Origin: Bradyrhizobium sp. 1
GTDB lineage: Bacteria > Pseudomonadota > Alphaproteobacteria > Rhizobiales > Xanthobacteraceae
Direction: 5' to 3'
Assembly: GCF_023073315.1 (NCBI RefSeq)
Contig: NZ_JADPJH010000002.1
Location: 464,512-528,511, forward strand
DNA length: 64,000 bases
Part shown: piece after piece, positions 1-8,637 of the stretch
How positions within the stretch are numbered: the first letter of the stretch is position 1
Layout: each line of letters begins with the position of its first letter
Made by a program: the position numbers and the translations under genes
Notes under the pieces: generated by a model
What the model was told of the DNA's origin: nothing
Databases searched by the model: none
The model's input: the letters and a program-made list of their open reading frames with translations, nothing else

Positions 1-1477
1 TGTCCAGCGGCACGCCCATCATCTCCGCCGCGGTCTGGGCGATGATGGTATAGCTGCCGGTTCCGATGTCGGTCATGTCGGTCTCGACGGTCACGCGCCC
101 CTGCCCGTCGAGGCGAACGCGCGCGCCCGATTTCATCAGCAGATTGTTGCGGAACGCGGCAGCCACGCCCATGCCCACGAGCCAACGGCCGTCGCGCTGC
201 TTGCCTGGCTCGGCATTTCGCTTGCTCCAGCCGAAACGCTCCGCGCCGATCCGCATGCATTCGACGAGTTGCCGCTGCGAGAACGGACGGTTCGGGTGTT
301 CGGGATCGACCTGGGTGTCGTTGCGGGCACGGAATTCGATGGGGTCGAGACCCAGCCGCTCCGCCATCTCGTCCATGGCGATCTCCAGCGCCATCATGCC
401 CGGCGCCTCGCCGGGCGCGCGCATGGCGTTGCCCTCGGGCAAATCCAACATGGCAAGACGCAGCGCCGTCATCCGGTTCTCGCCGGCGTAGAGCAGACGG
501 GTCTGGTTGACCGCCGTCTCCGGCCTGCCCTCCGGCAAATTGCCCGACCAGCTCTCGTGTCCGATCGCCGTGATCTTGCCGTCCCTGCCAGCACCGATAC
601 GAATGCGCTGGATCGTCGCCGGACGATGCGTCGTATTGTTGAACATCAGGGGCCGCTGCATGGCGACCTTGACCGGACGGTTGGCGGCACGGGCGCCGAG
701 CGCTGCGAGGACAGCATCGGCGCGAAGGAATAGTTTGCCGCCAAAGCCGCCGCCGATGAAGGGCGAAATCAGGCGAACGTTTTCCTTGGGCAGGCCTAGC
801 GTCTTCGCAACGTCCCCGGTGGTCCAGGCAATCATCTGGTTGGAGGTCCAGAGCGTGAGCTTGTCCCCTTCCCACGAAGCCATCGACGCGTGCGGCTCCA
901 TCATCGCATGGGCCTGGTCCGGCGTGGTGTAGGTCGCATCGAGCTGCACCGGCGCAGACGCGAACGCGCCGGGAAAATCGCCGACAGTCGTGTCCGCCTG
1001 ATTGTCGCCGCGTCCGGGAGGCTTGGCGGCCCCGTCCCGTCCGGCTGAAAGGTCGAACGAACCCTTCGCCGCAGTGTAATCGACCTTGACGAGCTGGGCT
1101 GCGGCGCGGGCCTGCTCGAAGGTTTCGGCGACGACGACCGCGACCGCCTGATGATAATGGTCGATGTCGGGCCCGCCGAGCAGCTTTGCCGTGTTGTAAT
1201 TGCCTTTGCCGAGCTTGCCGGCATTCTCCGCCGTGACGATCGCGATGATGCCGGGCGCGGACTTGGCACGAGACAGATCCATCGAAGCAATCCGGCCCTT
1301 GGCGATGGCCGAGCCGACAATGTAGCCGTAGGCGGCGCTGGCGGCGCGATCGTGCCACTCGTAGGCATAGGTAGCCCGTCCGGTGGTCTTCAGCGGACCC
1401 TCGATCCGGCTGGTCGCATGACCGATGACCTTGAGCTGATCGATCGGATTGGTGGTCGCAGGCGTGTCGAACTTCAT
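1..1477 (-). CDS. paoC: Aldehyde oxidoreductase molybdenum-binding subunit (PaoC/XdhA-like), partial
   Basis: Large molybdopterin-binding subunit of a xanthine dehydrogenase-family enzyme, expected to oxidise aldehydes to carboxylates with molybdenum cofactor. The reading frame runs off the left edge, so only about 492 N-terminal residues are present of the roughly 730 usual for PaoC; the C-terminal part with the catalytic glutamate is outside. Visible are the aldehyde oxidase a/b hammerhead-like N-terminal part and the family signature GGFGGK followed by a region ending in TMQRPL. The ATG at 1477 lies three bases after the paoB stop, in the order Fe-S, FAD, Mo subunit typical of periplasmic paoABC operons. 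The family is clear; the exact substrate is unknown and the symbol is by analogy with E. coli. Confidence 0.85.
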   Translation of the reverse strand, partial: MKFDTPATTNPIDQLKVIGHATSRIEGPLKTTGRATYAYEWHDRAASAAYGYIVGSAIAKGRIASMDLSRAKSAPGIIAIVTAENAGKLGKGNYNTAKLLGGPDIDHYHQAVAVVVAETFEQARAAAQLVKVDYTAAKGSFDLSAGRDGAAKPPGRGDNQADTTVGDFPGAFASAPVQLDATYTTPDQAHAMMEPHASMASWEGDKLTLWTSNQMIAWTTGDVAKTLGLPKENVRLISPFIGGGFGGKLFLRADAVLAALGARAANRPVKVAMQRPLMFNNTTHRPATIQRIRIGAGRDGKITAIGHESWSGNLPEGRPETAVNQTRLLYAGENRMTALRLAMLDLPEGNAMRAPGEAPGMMALEIAMDEMAERLGLDPIEFRARNDTQVDPEHPNRPFSQRQLVECMRIGAERFGWSKRNAEPGKQRDGRWLVGMGVAAAFRNNLLMKSGARVRLDGQGRVTVETDMTDIGTGSYTIIAQTAAEMMGVPLD

Positions 1478-1480
1478 GGC

Positions 1481-2431
1481 TCAACCTTTCGCTTCGGTCA
1501 GGACCGCGCCCAGGGTTCGCTCCACCAGCGAAAGCTTGAATGCATTTTCTTTCGTGGGACTGGCTCCTTCGAGCAGACGCGCGGCAACGGCCTTTGCACC
1601 GTGCGGCATTTCGGCTTCGGCCGCTTCGACCCGCCACGGCTTGTGAGCGATGCCTCCGACGGCAACGCGTCCCGTCCCGTCGCGCTGGATGATCGCTCCG
1701 ACCGAGACCAATGCGAACGCGTAGGAAGCGCGGTCGCGGACCTTCCGGTAGATATGCGTTCCGCCAACGAGCTTGGGCAGCGTGACGGACGTGATCAGTT
1801 CACCCGGGGTCAGTGTCGTCTCGAGGTGCGGGGTATCGCCGGGCAGACGGTGGAGATCGGCGATCGGAATGTCCCGGATCGAGCCGTCCGGGCGCGCCGT
1901 CTGAACGGTCGCATCGAGCGCACGCATGGCAATCGCCATGTCGCTCGGATGCGTCGCGATGCAGGCGTCGCTCGCACCGATCACCGCATGCTGGCGGGTT
2001 ACGCCGCCGATGGCGGCACAGCCGCTGCCGGGGTTACGTTTGTTGCAGGGCTGATTGGTGTCGTAGAAGTATGGGCAACGTGTCCGTTGCAGCAGATTGC
2101 CGGCGGTGGTCGCCTTGTTGCGCAATTGTCCGGACGCGCCGGCAAGCAACGCACGTGACAGCAGGCCATAGTCACGCCGGATCCGTGCATCGGCCGCCAG
2201 CGCCGTGTTGCGCACCAGCGCGCCGATGCGAAGTCCGCCGTCGGACGTTGGTTCGATCTTGTCGAATCCCAGGCCGTTGACATCGATCAAATGGGACGGC
2301 GTCTCGATCTCAAGCTTCATCAAATCGAGCAAATTGGTGCCGCCGGCGATGAATTTGGCGTTGCTGCGCCCAGCGGCCGCCGATGCCGCCGCTGCGGGCG
2401 AATTTGCCTTTTCATAGGTGAAGGGCTTCAT
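1481..2431 (-). CDS. paoB: FAD-binding subunit of periplasmic aldehyde oxidoreductase (PaoB-like)
   Basis: 316-residue FAD-binding molybdopterin dehydrogenase subunit that passes electrons between the molybdenum and Fe-S subunits. The N-terminus carries the FAD loop [14 protein letters not shown] cysteine-rich stretch around residues 120-140 ([23 protein letters not shown]) matches the extra [4Fe-4S]-binding loop of PaoB-type subunits (assignment by family knowledge). The ATG at 2431 was chosen because it overlaps the upstream stop in an ATGA and gives the family length (E. coli PaoB is about 318 residues); an open frame continues upstream but is only the paoA gene read in another frame. Translationally coupled to paoA and followed after 3 bases by paoC. 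Confidence 0.9.
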   Translation of the reverse strand: MKPFTYEKANSPAAAASAAAGRSNAKFIAGGTNLLDLMKLEIETPSHLIDVNGLGFDKIEPTSDGGLRIGALVRNTALAADARIRRDYGLLSRALLAGASGQLRNKATTAGNLLQRTRCPYFYDTNQPCNKRNPGSGCAAIGGVTRQHAVIGASDACIATHPSDMAIAMRALDATVQTARPDGSIRDIPIADLHRLPGDTPHLETTLTPGELITSVTLPKLVGGTHIYRKVRDRASYAFALVSVGAIIQRDGTGRVAVGGIAHKPWRVEAAEAEMPHGAKAVAARLLEGASPTKENAFKLSLVERTLGAVLTEAKG

Positions 2432-3084
2432 GCGGGCCTCCCGGCAATTTCGGTGATCGCCTCGGCAATGTTGGAATAGGCGCCGCAACGGCAGATGTTG
2501 CCGCTCATGCGCTCGCGCAGCTCGGCGTTGGTCAGGTGCGGGACGGCATTCAGGTCGCCCGTGACGTGACTTGGGATTCCGGCCTTGATCTCGTCGAGCA
2601 CGGCGACCGCTGAGCAGATCTGCCCGGGCGTGCAATAGCCGCATTGAAAACCATCATGCTTGACGAAGGCGGTTTGCATCGGATGCATCTGTTCCGGCGT
2701 ACCAAGCCCCTCGATGGTCGTGACGGTCTCGCCCTCATGCATGACCGCAAGTGTCAGGCACGAATTGATCCGCTGCCCGCCGACGATCACGGTGCAGGCG
2801 CCGCATTGACCGTGGTCGCAGCCCTTCTTGGTGCCGGTAAGATGGAGATGCTCGCGAAGAGCGTCGAGGAGCGTCGTGCGGGTGTCGAGCTTCAGAGCGC
2901 GGACCTCGCCGTTGACGCTAAAGGAAACCGTCGCCATCGCCGGCGCTTCCTCCGCAGCGGCCGGAAGCGCGGTGGCAGAATTCTGAGCTTTGGCCGCGTG
3001 CGAAGCAGCTCCGATCGCAACCGACGTGGCGGTTCCAATCAAGAGGTTCCGCCGCGACATTTCGAATGCGCTGGGTTCTCGCAT
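2428..3084 (-). CDS. paoA: Tat-exported 2Fe-2S subunit of aldehyde oxidoreductase (PaoA-like)
   Basis: 218-residue iron-sulfur subunit with two [2Fe-2S] clusters. A twin-arginine signal peptide (SRRNLLIG, residues 10-17, then a hydrophobic stretch ending AAKAQ) sends the folded complex to the periplasm. The plant-type ferredoxin cluster motif [11 protein letters not shown] is mid-protein; the C-terminal helical domain carries CGYCTPGQ and CRCGAY. A Met at position 9 is an alternative start, but the one at 3084 has a gaggga element upstream. First gene of the paoABC-like operon. A Tat signal on the small subunit is the hallmark that separates periplasmic Pao enzymes from cytoplasmic xanthine dehydrogenases. 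Confidence 0.92.
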   Translation of the reverse strand: MREPSAFEMSRRNLLIGTATSVAIGAASHAAKAQNSATALPAAAEEAPAMATVSFSVNGEVRALKLDTRTTLLDALREHLHLTGTKKGCDHGQCGACTVIVGGQRINSCLTLAVMHEGETVTTIEGLGTPEQMHPMQTAFVKHDGFQCGYCTPGQICSAVAVLDEIKAGIPSHVTGDLNAVPHLTNAELRERMSGNICRCGAYSNIAEAITEIAGRPA

Positions 3085-3294
3085 GGTTGGGCATATCCCT
3101 CGCTACAGCAGCGCCCATCGGCGCGCTGGATAGAAGTCGTCCAACCGAAGTTAGTTTCTAGGCGTGGCCTGTATTAGCCGTTCACAAGCGCATGAACCTA
3201 TTAGCGCCATTCATGAATGCGGGCTCGAGAGAGCGATCGAGCTCGCCTGGCACTCGTGGCAATTTGACGTCACGCCAGTTTGCGCGAAACGTCC

Positions 3295-3933
3295 CTAGTA
3301 CCGCAGGACTCTCGAGCCAACCGCGGCGCCAATCGCCGTCACCAGTGCGGTTGCGATCGTGTACCAGGTTGCGACGAACAGAGGCGAGTCGTCGGTGCAG
3401 TGGGAGGCGTAGAGCGTCGCGGCCAATCCAGCCGACACCAGGCCGGCGAGCGCACCGGCCAGCGCCGGCCGCGACGGCGCGCCGTGGCGCAGGCCGAACA
3501 GCGCGCCCGCGAGAAGCGGCAACGACATCGCCGGGATCGCCGACAGGCACCACCGCGAGTTCTTGCCGACGAGTCGCATCGTCATCGGCATGGCCGGCGC
3601 CATCATCGCCTCGCTACCGATCGCCACCGCGAGCAGCCCGACCGGGAGCAGCAGCAGCCAACCCCAACCACGCATCAAGGCTTCGGGCCGCGACAAATGC
3701 AGGCTGATGATGATCGCGGGGATTGCGAGCGACAGCGTGACTGCGAACTTCATGTCGAAGAACGGGTTGTGCATCGCGCTCATCACGTCAGGCCGCACGC
3801 CGAGGAAGGTGGCGAAGATCAAGATCGACAGCGGCGCGCCGACGAGAAGTCCCATCGTCAGCACGGCGCCGACGCGCGGGGCTCGGCTGGCATTGTCGGC
3901 CGCGAGCGAACGAATGAGTTGATCGGTATCCAT
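3295..3933 (-). CDS. osrA: Membrane anti-sigma factor of the NrsF/OsrA (DUF1109) type
   Basis: 212-residue polytopic protein with about six hydrophobic segments after a short cytoplasmic N-terminus (MDTDQLIRSLA). DUF1109 proteins bind and inactivate the sigma factor encoded just upstream. Two cysteines fall exactly at positions 129 (SRWCLS) and 179 (ASHCTD); from memory these are the residues reported as redox-critical in Bradyrhizobium OsrA, the EcfF anti-sigma. It starts 2 bases after the sigma stop. The longer open frame upstream is the sigma gene in another frame, so the ATG at 3933 was chosen. Expected role: release of the sigma factor under oxidative stress. Confidence 0.85.
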   Translation of the reverse strand: MDTDQLIRSLAADNASRAPRVGAVLTMGLLVGAPLSILIFATFLGVRPDVMSAMHNPFFDMKFAVTLSLAIPAIIISLHLSRPEALMRGWGWLLLLPVGLLAVAIGSEAMMAPAMPMTMRLVGKNSRWCLSAIPAMSLPLLAGALFGLRHGAPSRPALAGALAGLVSAGLAATLYASHCTDDSPLFVATWYTIATALVTAIGAAVGSRVLRY

Positions 3934-3935
3934 GA

Positions 3936-4496
3936 CTAGTGGTCCCGCAGTTTGGCAGTCAGTGCCGCAAGTCCGCGATGCAGCGCGACCCGCACCGCAC
4001 CTTCGCTCATCGAAAATCTTGCCGCCGTGTCCTTGATCGAGGCGGCCTCGACCGCGATCGACTGCAACACGTCGCGCTGGCGCTGCGGCAGCGTACCCAG
4101 CTGCGTCGCGACTTCGGCCGGCGAAGCGGTCTCCTCCGGCACTTCGCCCGGCAGGGTCTCGGCGAAATCGTCGATATCGACGAAGATGCGCCTGCCGCGC
4201 CGCCGCAGCGTATCGATCAGCTTGTTGCGGGCGATCGCAAACAGCCATGGCGCGAAGGGGGCTTCGCTGTCCCAGGTGTGCCGCTTCAGATGCACCGCCA
4301 ACAAAATCTCCTGCACGATATCCTCGGCCTGATCGGGAGGCTGCCCGGCCCGCGCCAAGCCACGCCTCGCGGCAGCGCGCAGCACGGGCGTGACCGCCCT
4401 CAACAGGCGATGATACGCCGCATCATCGCCTGCCATGGCCGACCGCATCAGGCCGGTCCACTCGTCCTCACGTCCGCGCACGCGCGCCCTCACCAT
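3936..4496 (-). CDS. ecfF: ECF RNA polymerase sigma factor (EcfF-like)
   Basis: 186-residue ECF sigma factor. Region 2 is visible as QAEDIVQEILLAVHLKR followed by the DNA-melting segment APWLFAIARNKLIDTLRRR; region 4 as LPQRQRDVLQSIAVE and the helix-turn-helix FSMSEGAVRVALHRGL. It is followed at once by the DUF1109 anti-sigma, the arrangement of the Bradyrhizobium EcfF-OsrA and Caulobacter SigF-NrsF pairs, which control methionine sulfoxide reductases and related oxidative-stress genes. No such target lies beside it here. A Met at residue 17 is an alternative start. The symbol rests on the cysteine pattern of its partner. Confidence 0.85.
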   Translation of the reverse strand: MVRARVRGREDEWTGLMRSAMAGDDAAYHRLLRAVTPVLRAAARRGLARAGQPPDQAEDIVQEILLAVHLKRHTWDSEAPFAPWLFAIARNKLIDTLRRRGRRIFVDIDDFAETLPGEVPEETASPAEVATQLGTLPQRQRDVLQSIAVEAASIKDTAARFSMSEGAVRVALHRGLAALTAKLRDH

Positions 4497-4539
4497 GCAA
4501 TTCGGCCGCTCTTTCAGTTTGTTACGCGAGCACCCTCAT

Positions 4540-4557
4540 GATCACGAACTCGTGATC
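4540..4557. promoter_or_regulatory. Inverted repeat upstream of ecfF
   Basis: Perfect 8-bp arms GATCACGA and TCGTGATC separated by AC, about 45 bp upstream of the ecfF start in the 274-bp divergent region between ecfF and the exported protein gene at 4771. The size and symmetry fit a dimeric repressor or activator site. The cognate factor is unknown, and chance occurrence is possible. Confidence 0.3.
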
Positions 4558-4770
4558 GATGCGGGACCCATTGTCTGCGCGGCCGCCAAAAATCTGCGAC
4601 GGCTCATAACACTGATCGGTCCCGTACGCACCCGGCGCCGGCTGCAGACGGGACGGCTTGCCCCGTTTTTGCCAAGTGTAGCCCGAAGATTCCCATTTTC
4701 TGCCCCGCTGTCGTCACGCCCCGGCGTCTCTGTTCGGTCCCGGGATGGGTCGATTGGGGAGATCGTCAAC

Positions 4771-5472
4771 ATGATGAAAGCGAGCGGGCGCGCCGCCCTG
4801 ATTCTTCTGGCCGGACTTTTCCTGCTGTTCGGAGGCGCCGCACAGGCGGCGCCGAGTTCGGCTGCGAGCGGCAAACCGGACAGCGCAGGCAAACAGGCCG
4901 ACGCGGTCAAGCCGGACAAGCACCGGCGCCACACGTCTCGCCGCACCAGCAGCAAGACGGCGCAGAAATCCTCCGACGACAAGGCCGGCAAGACCGATGC
5001 CGCCCCCAAATCCGACCAGGCGAAATCGGACGAGGCCAAGACCGCTAATAACAAGACCGGCAATAATAAGGCCGATAACGACATCCCGGCCTCGAGCCAG
5101 ATGCCGCCCGAAATCGCCAACGCCCATGCGCAGCTCGCCGCCGCCGATACGCCGCCCGCGGCTGCGGCCTCCACCATGACAGGCCGCGCCAACGACACCG
5201 TCCAGGCCGCGGCCGACAATACCGCCACGCCGAATGCCGAGAACCAGGCCGAGAACCATGCGACGGCACCCGATCAGCTCGGTGATCCCGACCCTGCGCC
5301 CGCACAGAAGGCGGTGATCGCCGCAACCGACGCACAGCCGCGGCCGGCACCGGTGATGGCGAGCAGCGACCATAGCTCGGCCTGGGACCAGAGCTCGCTG
5401 ATCGGCAAGATCTTCATCGGAGTCGGCACGCTGCTGACGCTGGCCTCCGCCGCGCGGATGTTCATGGCTTGA
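4771..5472 (+). CDS. Exported Lys/Ala-rich protein of unknown function
   Basis: 233-residue protein not assigned to a family. It begins with a clear Sec signal peptide (hydrophobic core ALILLAGLFLLFGGA, cleavage near AQAAPS). A long low-complexity charged region rich in Lys, Asp, Ala and Ser (for example KPDKHRRHTSRRTSSKTAQ) follows, then an Ala/Pro/Gln-rich part. A single hydrophobic helix closes the protein (IGKIFIGVGTLLTLASAA), so it probably spans the periplasm anchored at its C-terminus. The ATG at 4771 was chosen for its ggggag element upstream; MM gives an alternative at 4774. It stands alone between divergent ecfF and the hydratase gene. Confidence 0.7.
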   Translation: MMKASGRAALILLAGLFLLFGGAAQAAPSSAASGKPDSAGKQADAVKPDKHRRHTSRRTSSKTAQKSSDDKAGKTDAAPKSDQAKSDEAKTANNKTGNNKADNDIPASSQMPPEIANAHAQLAAADTPPAAAASTMTGRANDTVQAAADNTATPNAENQAENHATAPDQLGDPDPAPAQKAVIAATDAQPRPAPVMASSDHSSAWDQSSLIGKIFIGVGTLLTLASAARMFMA

Positions 5473-5613
5473 TTTCTTGGCCTGATCTCTTGGCCTGAGG
5501 AAATCCCGCCCGGGACGTGCGTCTTGCCGCGCGTTCCGGGCCACCATTGGCCCCCTTGAAGCCATCCGCGCCAGCGGGCACATTGCCGGCCCAATCAAAA
5601 GCGTGGGTGGAGC

Positions 5614-6393
5614 ATGAGCACGTTCGAACACATCATCGTCGAAAGCATCGGTGCGGTCGGCATCATCAAGCTGAACCGGCCGAAGCTGCTCAACGCGCTC
5701 TCCTTCGGCGTCTTCCGCGAGATTGCCGCCGCCGTCGACGATCTCGAGGGCGATGACGCCATCGGCTGCATCGTCGTGACCGGCAGCGAGAAGGCCTTTG
5801 CCGCCGGCGCCGACATCAAGGAAATGCAGCCGAAGGGCTTCATCGACATGTTCTCCGAGGACTTTGCCGCAATCGGCGGCGATCGCGTCGCGCGCTGCCG
5901 CAAGCCGACCATCGCCGCGGTTTCGGGCTACGCGCTCGGCGGCGGCTGCGAGCTCGCCATGATGTGCGACTTCATCATCGCCGCCGACACCGCAAAATTC
6001 GGCCAGCCCGAAATCACGCTCGGCACCATTCCCGGCATCGGGGGCACCCAGCGCCTGACCCGCGCGATCGGCAAGTCCAAGGCAATGGACCTTTGCCTCA
6101 CCGGCCGCATGATGGACGCCGCGGAAGCCGAGCGCAGCGGCCTCGTCAGCCGCATTGTGCCCGCTGACAAGCTCATGGACGAAGTCATGGCCGCGGCAGA
6201 GAAGATCGCTTCGATGTCGCAGCCCGCCGCCGCCATGGCCAAGGAAGCGGTCAATCGCGCCTTCGAGACCACGCTCAGTGAGGGCATGAGCGTCGAGCGC
6301 AATCTGTTCCATTCGACCTTCGCGCTGGAAGACCGCTCCGAGGGCATGGCCGCCTTCATCGAGAAACGCAAGCCGGTGAACAAGAACCGCTAA
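5614..6393 (+). CDS. Enoyl-CoA hydratase
   Basis: 259-residue crotonase-family enzyme that hydrates 2-trans-enoyl-CoA to 3-hydroxyacyl-CoA in fatty acid oxidation. The oxyanion-hole segment AAGADIKEM is near residue 65. Both catalytic glutamates are present and 20 residues apart, as in rat mitochondrial hydratase: E113 in [11 protein letters not shown] and E133 in [11 protein letters not shown]. The length is standard. It is monocistronic with a 140-bp leader. Which acyl-CoA it prefers cannot be told, so no symbol is given. Confidence 0.93.
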   Translation: MSTFEHIIVESIGAVGIIKLNRPKLLNALSFGVFREIAAAVDDLEGDDAIGCIVVTGSEKAFAAGADIKEMQPKGFIDMFSEDFAAIGGDRVARCRKPTIAAVSGYALGGGCELAMMCDFIIAADTAKFGQPEITLGTIPGIGGTQRLTRAIGKSKAMDLCLTGRMMDAAEAERSGLVSRIVPADKLMDEVMAAAEKIASMSQPAAAMAKEAVNRAFETTLSEGMSVERNLFHSTFALEDRSEGMAAFIEKRKPVNKNR

Positions 6394-6581
6394 TACCGGC
6401 GAACGGTCAGGCTGGTGTAAGACTCTGCCACCTTCCCGCAGAAACCCTGTGACGCACCTGCAACAAGCACGGAATAGATGGGGGTTTTCCCCGCGGCAGT
6501 TTGCCTGCGGGACCCCGGCTGGTTAAACAGTTAAGAGGCCACCGTCGGCGGGGGCGGACAGCCGGGGTCAAGCGGGATTAC

Positions 6582-8012
6582 ATGATTGGGCGTACCGCCA
6601 GAGCTGGTCGCGTGATGACGCGGCGTCGACCGGGCGTGGGTCCTGTGCTTGCGACATGGACCACGCTGGCGCTCACGTGCGCCCTGCCCTCGGCGGCATG
6701 GGCGGAAGCCCTGCCCGAGGCGCTGGCCAAAGCCTACCAGACCAATCCGCAGCTCAATGCCGAGCGCGCGCGCCAGCGCGCCACGGACGAGAACGTGCCG
6801 CAGGCGCTGGCCGGCTACCGGCCGCAGATCGTGGCGAGCCTCAGCGCCGGCCTGCAATCGGTGCGCAATCTCTTGCCCGACAACACCATCCAGACCGCGA
6901 ATCTGAAGCCATGGATCATTGGCGTCACCGTGACGCAGACCCTGTTCAACGGCTTCCGCACCGCCAACAACGTGCGCGCCGCCGAACTCCAGGTGCAATC
7001 GGGCCGCGAGGCGCTGCGCAATGTCGGCCAAGGCGTGCTGCTCGACGCCGTCACCGCCTACACCAACGTGCTCGCCAACCAGTCGCTGGTCGAAGCGCAG
7101 CGCTCCAACGTCGCGTTCCTGCGCGAGACGCTCTCGGTGACCCAGCGCCGCCTCAACGCGGGCGACGTCACGCCGACCGACACCGCCCAGGCCGAGGCGC
7201 GGCTCAGCCGCGGCCTTTCCGATCTCAACGCCGCCGAAGTCGCGCTCGCGGTGAGCCAGGCGACTTATGCGCAGGTGATCGGCAATGCGCCGTCGCAGCT
7301 TCGGGCTGCCGAAGTCGTCGACCGCTATCTGCCGAAGAGCCGCGAGGACTCGCTGACGATGGCGATCCGGCAGCACCCGGCGGTGATGGCGGCCGGCTTC
7401 GACGTCGACGTCGCCTCCACCAATATCCGCGTTGCCGAAGGCGCGCTGCTGCCGAGCGCCAACCTCCAGGGCAGCGCCAGCAAAAGCCGCAACAACGACC
7501 CGACGCTCGGCACCTTCGCCGAGGACCAGGCCTCGATCGTCGCCAATGTCACCGTGCCGATCTATGACGGCGGCCAGGCCGCCGCGCAGACCCGGCAGGC
7601 CAAGGAAATCACGGCGCAGAGCCGGCTCGTGCTCGACCAGGTGCGCAACCAGGCACGCACGGCGGCGGTGAGCGCCTGGGTTGCCAATGAAGGCGCCAAG
7701 ATCGCGGTCTCGGCCTCGGAGTCCGAGGTGAAGGCGGCAACCGTCGCGCTCCAGGGCGTGCAGCGTGAAGCCGCGGGCGGACAGCGCACGACGGTGGACG
7801 TGCTGAACTCGCAGGCCGATCTGATCCAGGCCAAGGCCCGCCTGATCGGCGCCAACCGCGACCGCGTGATCGCCTCCTACACGCTGCTCAGCGCCGTCGG
7901 CCATCTCGACGTCAAGACCTTGAGCCTGAACACGCCGGACTATTTGCCCGAGGTGCACTACCAGCAGGTCCGTGACGCCTGGCACGGCCTGCGCACGCCG
8001 TCGGGGCAGTAG
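6582..8012 (+). CDS. TolC family outer membrane channel protein
   Basis: About 476-residue type I secretion/efflux outer membrane protein. A signal peptide (VLATWTTLALTCALPSAAWA) is followed by EALAKAYQTNPQLNAERARQ, the usual start of mature TolC proteins, and by two repeated helical halves with the family pattern of a heptad-rich coiled coil (for example AVTAYTNVLANQSLVEAQR, RLNAGDVTPTDTAQAEARL). The protein would form the trimeric channel that pairs with an inner membrane pump; no pump gene is adjacent, the nearest being the RND system at 10470-14870 on the other strand. Start chosen at the ATG at 6582 behind agcggga; an in-frame ATG at 6615 is an alternative. Confidence 0.9.
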   Translation: MIGRTARAGRVMTRRRPGVGPVLATWTTLALTCALPSAAWAEALPEALAKAYQTNPQLNAERARQRATDENVPQALAGYRPQIVASLSAGLQSVRNLLPDNTIQTANLKPWIIGVTVTQTLFNGFRTANNVRAAELQVQSGREALRNVGQGVLLDAVTAYTNVLANQSLVEAQRSNVAFLRETLSVTQRRLNAGDVTPTDTAQAEARLSRGLSDLNAAEVALAVSQATYAQVIGNAPSQLRAAEVVDRYLPKSREDSLTMAIRQHPAVMAAGFDVDVASTNIRVAEGALLPSANLQGSASKSRNNDPTLGTFAEDQASIVANVTVPIYDGGQAAAQTRQAKEITAQSRLVLDQVRNQARTAAVSAWVANEGAKIAVSASESEVKAATVALQGVQREAAGGQRTTVDVLNSQADLIQAKARLIGANRDRVIASYTLLSAVGHLDVKTLSLNTPDYLPEVHYQQVRDAWHGLRTPSGQ

Positions 8013-8031
8013 TTTCAAATCGTTGGTGCCG

Positions 8032-8589
8032 ATGAAACGCTGCCGCATCCATCTGATGGGAGCTTCGGGCTCCGGCGTGACGACGCTCGGCCGCGCGCTC
8101 GCGGGCCGGCTTGCGCTGGCGCATCACGACAGCGACGACTATTTCTGGCTGCCGACCGTGCCACCCTACCAGACGACGCGTCCCGCGACCGAGCGCCTGC
8201 GCCTGATGCGCGAGATGTTTCTGCCGCGTCTCGATTGGGTGCTGAGCGGATCCATCACCGGCTGGGGCGACGAACTCGTTCCGTTGTTTGATCTGGTCGT
8301 CTACGTGACCACGCCGCGCGACATCCGGCTGAAACGATTGCGCGCCCGCGAGGCCGCCCATTTCGGCGCTGACGCCGTCGCGCCGGGCGGCTGGCGCCAT
8401 GAGGAGACCGAATCCTTCGTCGAATGGGCCTCCCATTACGAAGCCGGCGATCGCGAGGGCCGCAATCTCGCCAAGCATGAATCCTGGCTCGCGGGCCTGC
8501 CCTGCCCGGTCGTGCGCGTTGACGGCTCACGTCCGCTTGCGGAGCTTGTCGAGCAGCTATGCAGCGAAGCGGAGCAGCTGCCGGGCTGA
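8032..8589 (+). CDS. P-loop AAA/adenylate kinase-like ATP-binding protein
   Basis: 185-residue protein with a Walker A motif at the N-terminus (MGASGSGVTTLGRAL) and a kinase-like layout: HHDSDDYFWLP resembles a substrate-binding segment and RLKRLRAREAAHFG a lid-type Arg region. It resembles shikimate/adenylate kinase-like proteins annotated as ATP-binding or nucleoside kinases, with no known substrate. It starts 19 bases after the TolC-like gene and may be co-transcribed with it. The start MKRCRIHLM is favoured over an upstream in-frame codon lying inside the preceding gene. Confidence 0.7.
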   Translation: MKRCRIHLMGASGSGVTTLGRALAGRLALAHHDSDDYFWLPTVPPYQTTRPATERLRLMREMFLPRLDWVLSGSITGWGDELVPLFDLVVYVTTPRDIRLKRLRAREAAHFGADAVAPGGWRHEETESFVEWASHYEAGDREGRNLAKHESWLAGLPCPVVRVDGSRPLAELVEQLCSEAEQLPG

Positions 8590-8637
8590 TGTGATACCGT
8601 TCTCCACGATATCCAAATAAAAATCAGGGAGAGAACC

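Noticed and set aside
3293..3310. 15-base identity tagtaccgcaggact with 41134-41148
   Set aside because: One copy is inside the anti-sigma stop region and no flanking similarity extends it; likely chance.
4714..6312. 532-codon minus-strand frame across the exported protein and hydratase genes
   Set aside because: It is opposite two better genes with signal peptide and catalytic motifs, and has no family features itself.
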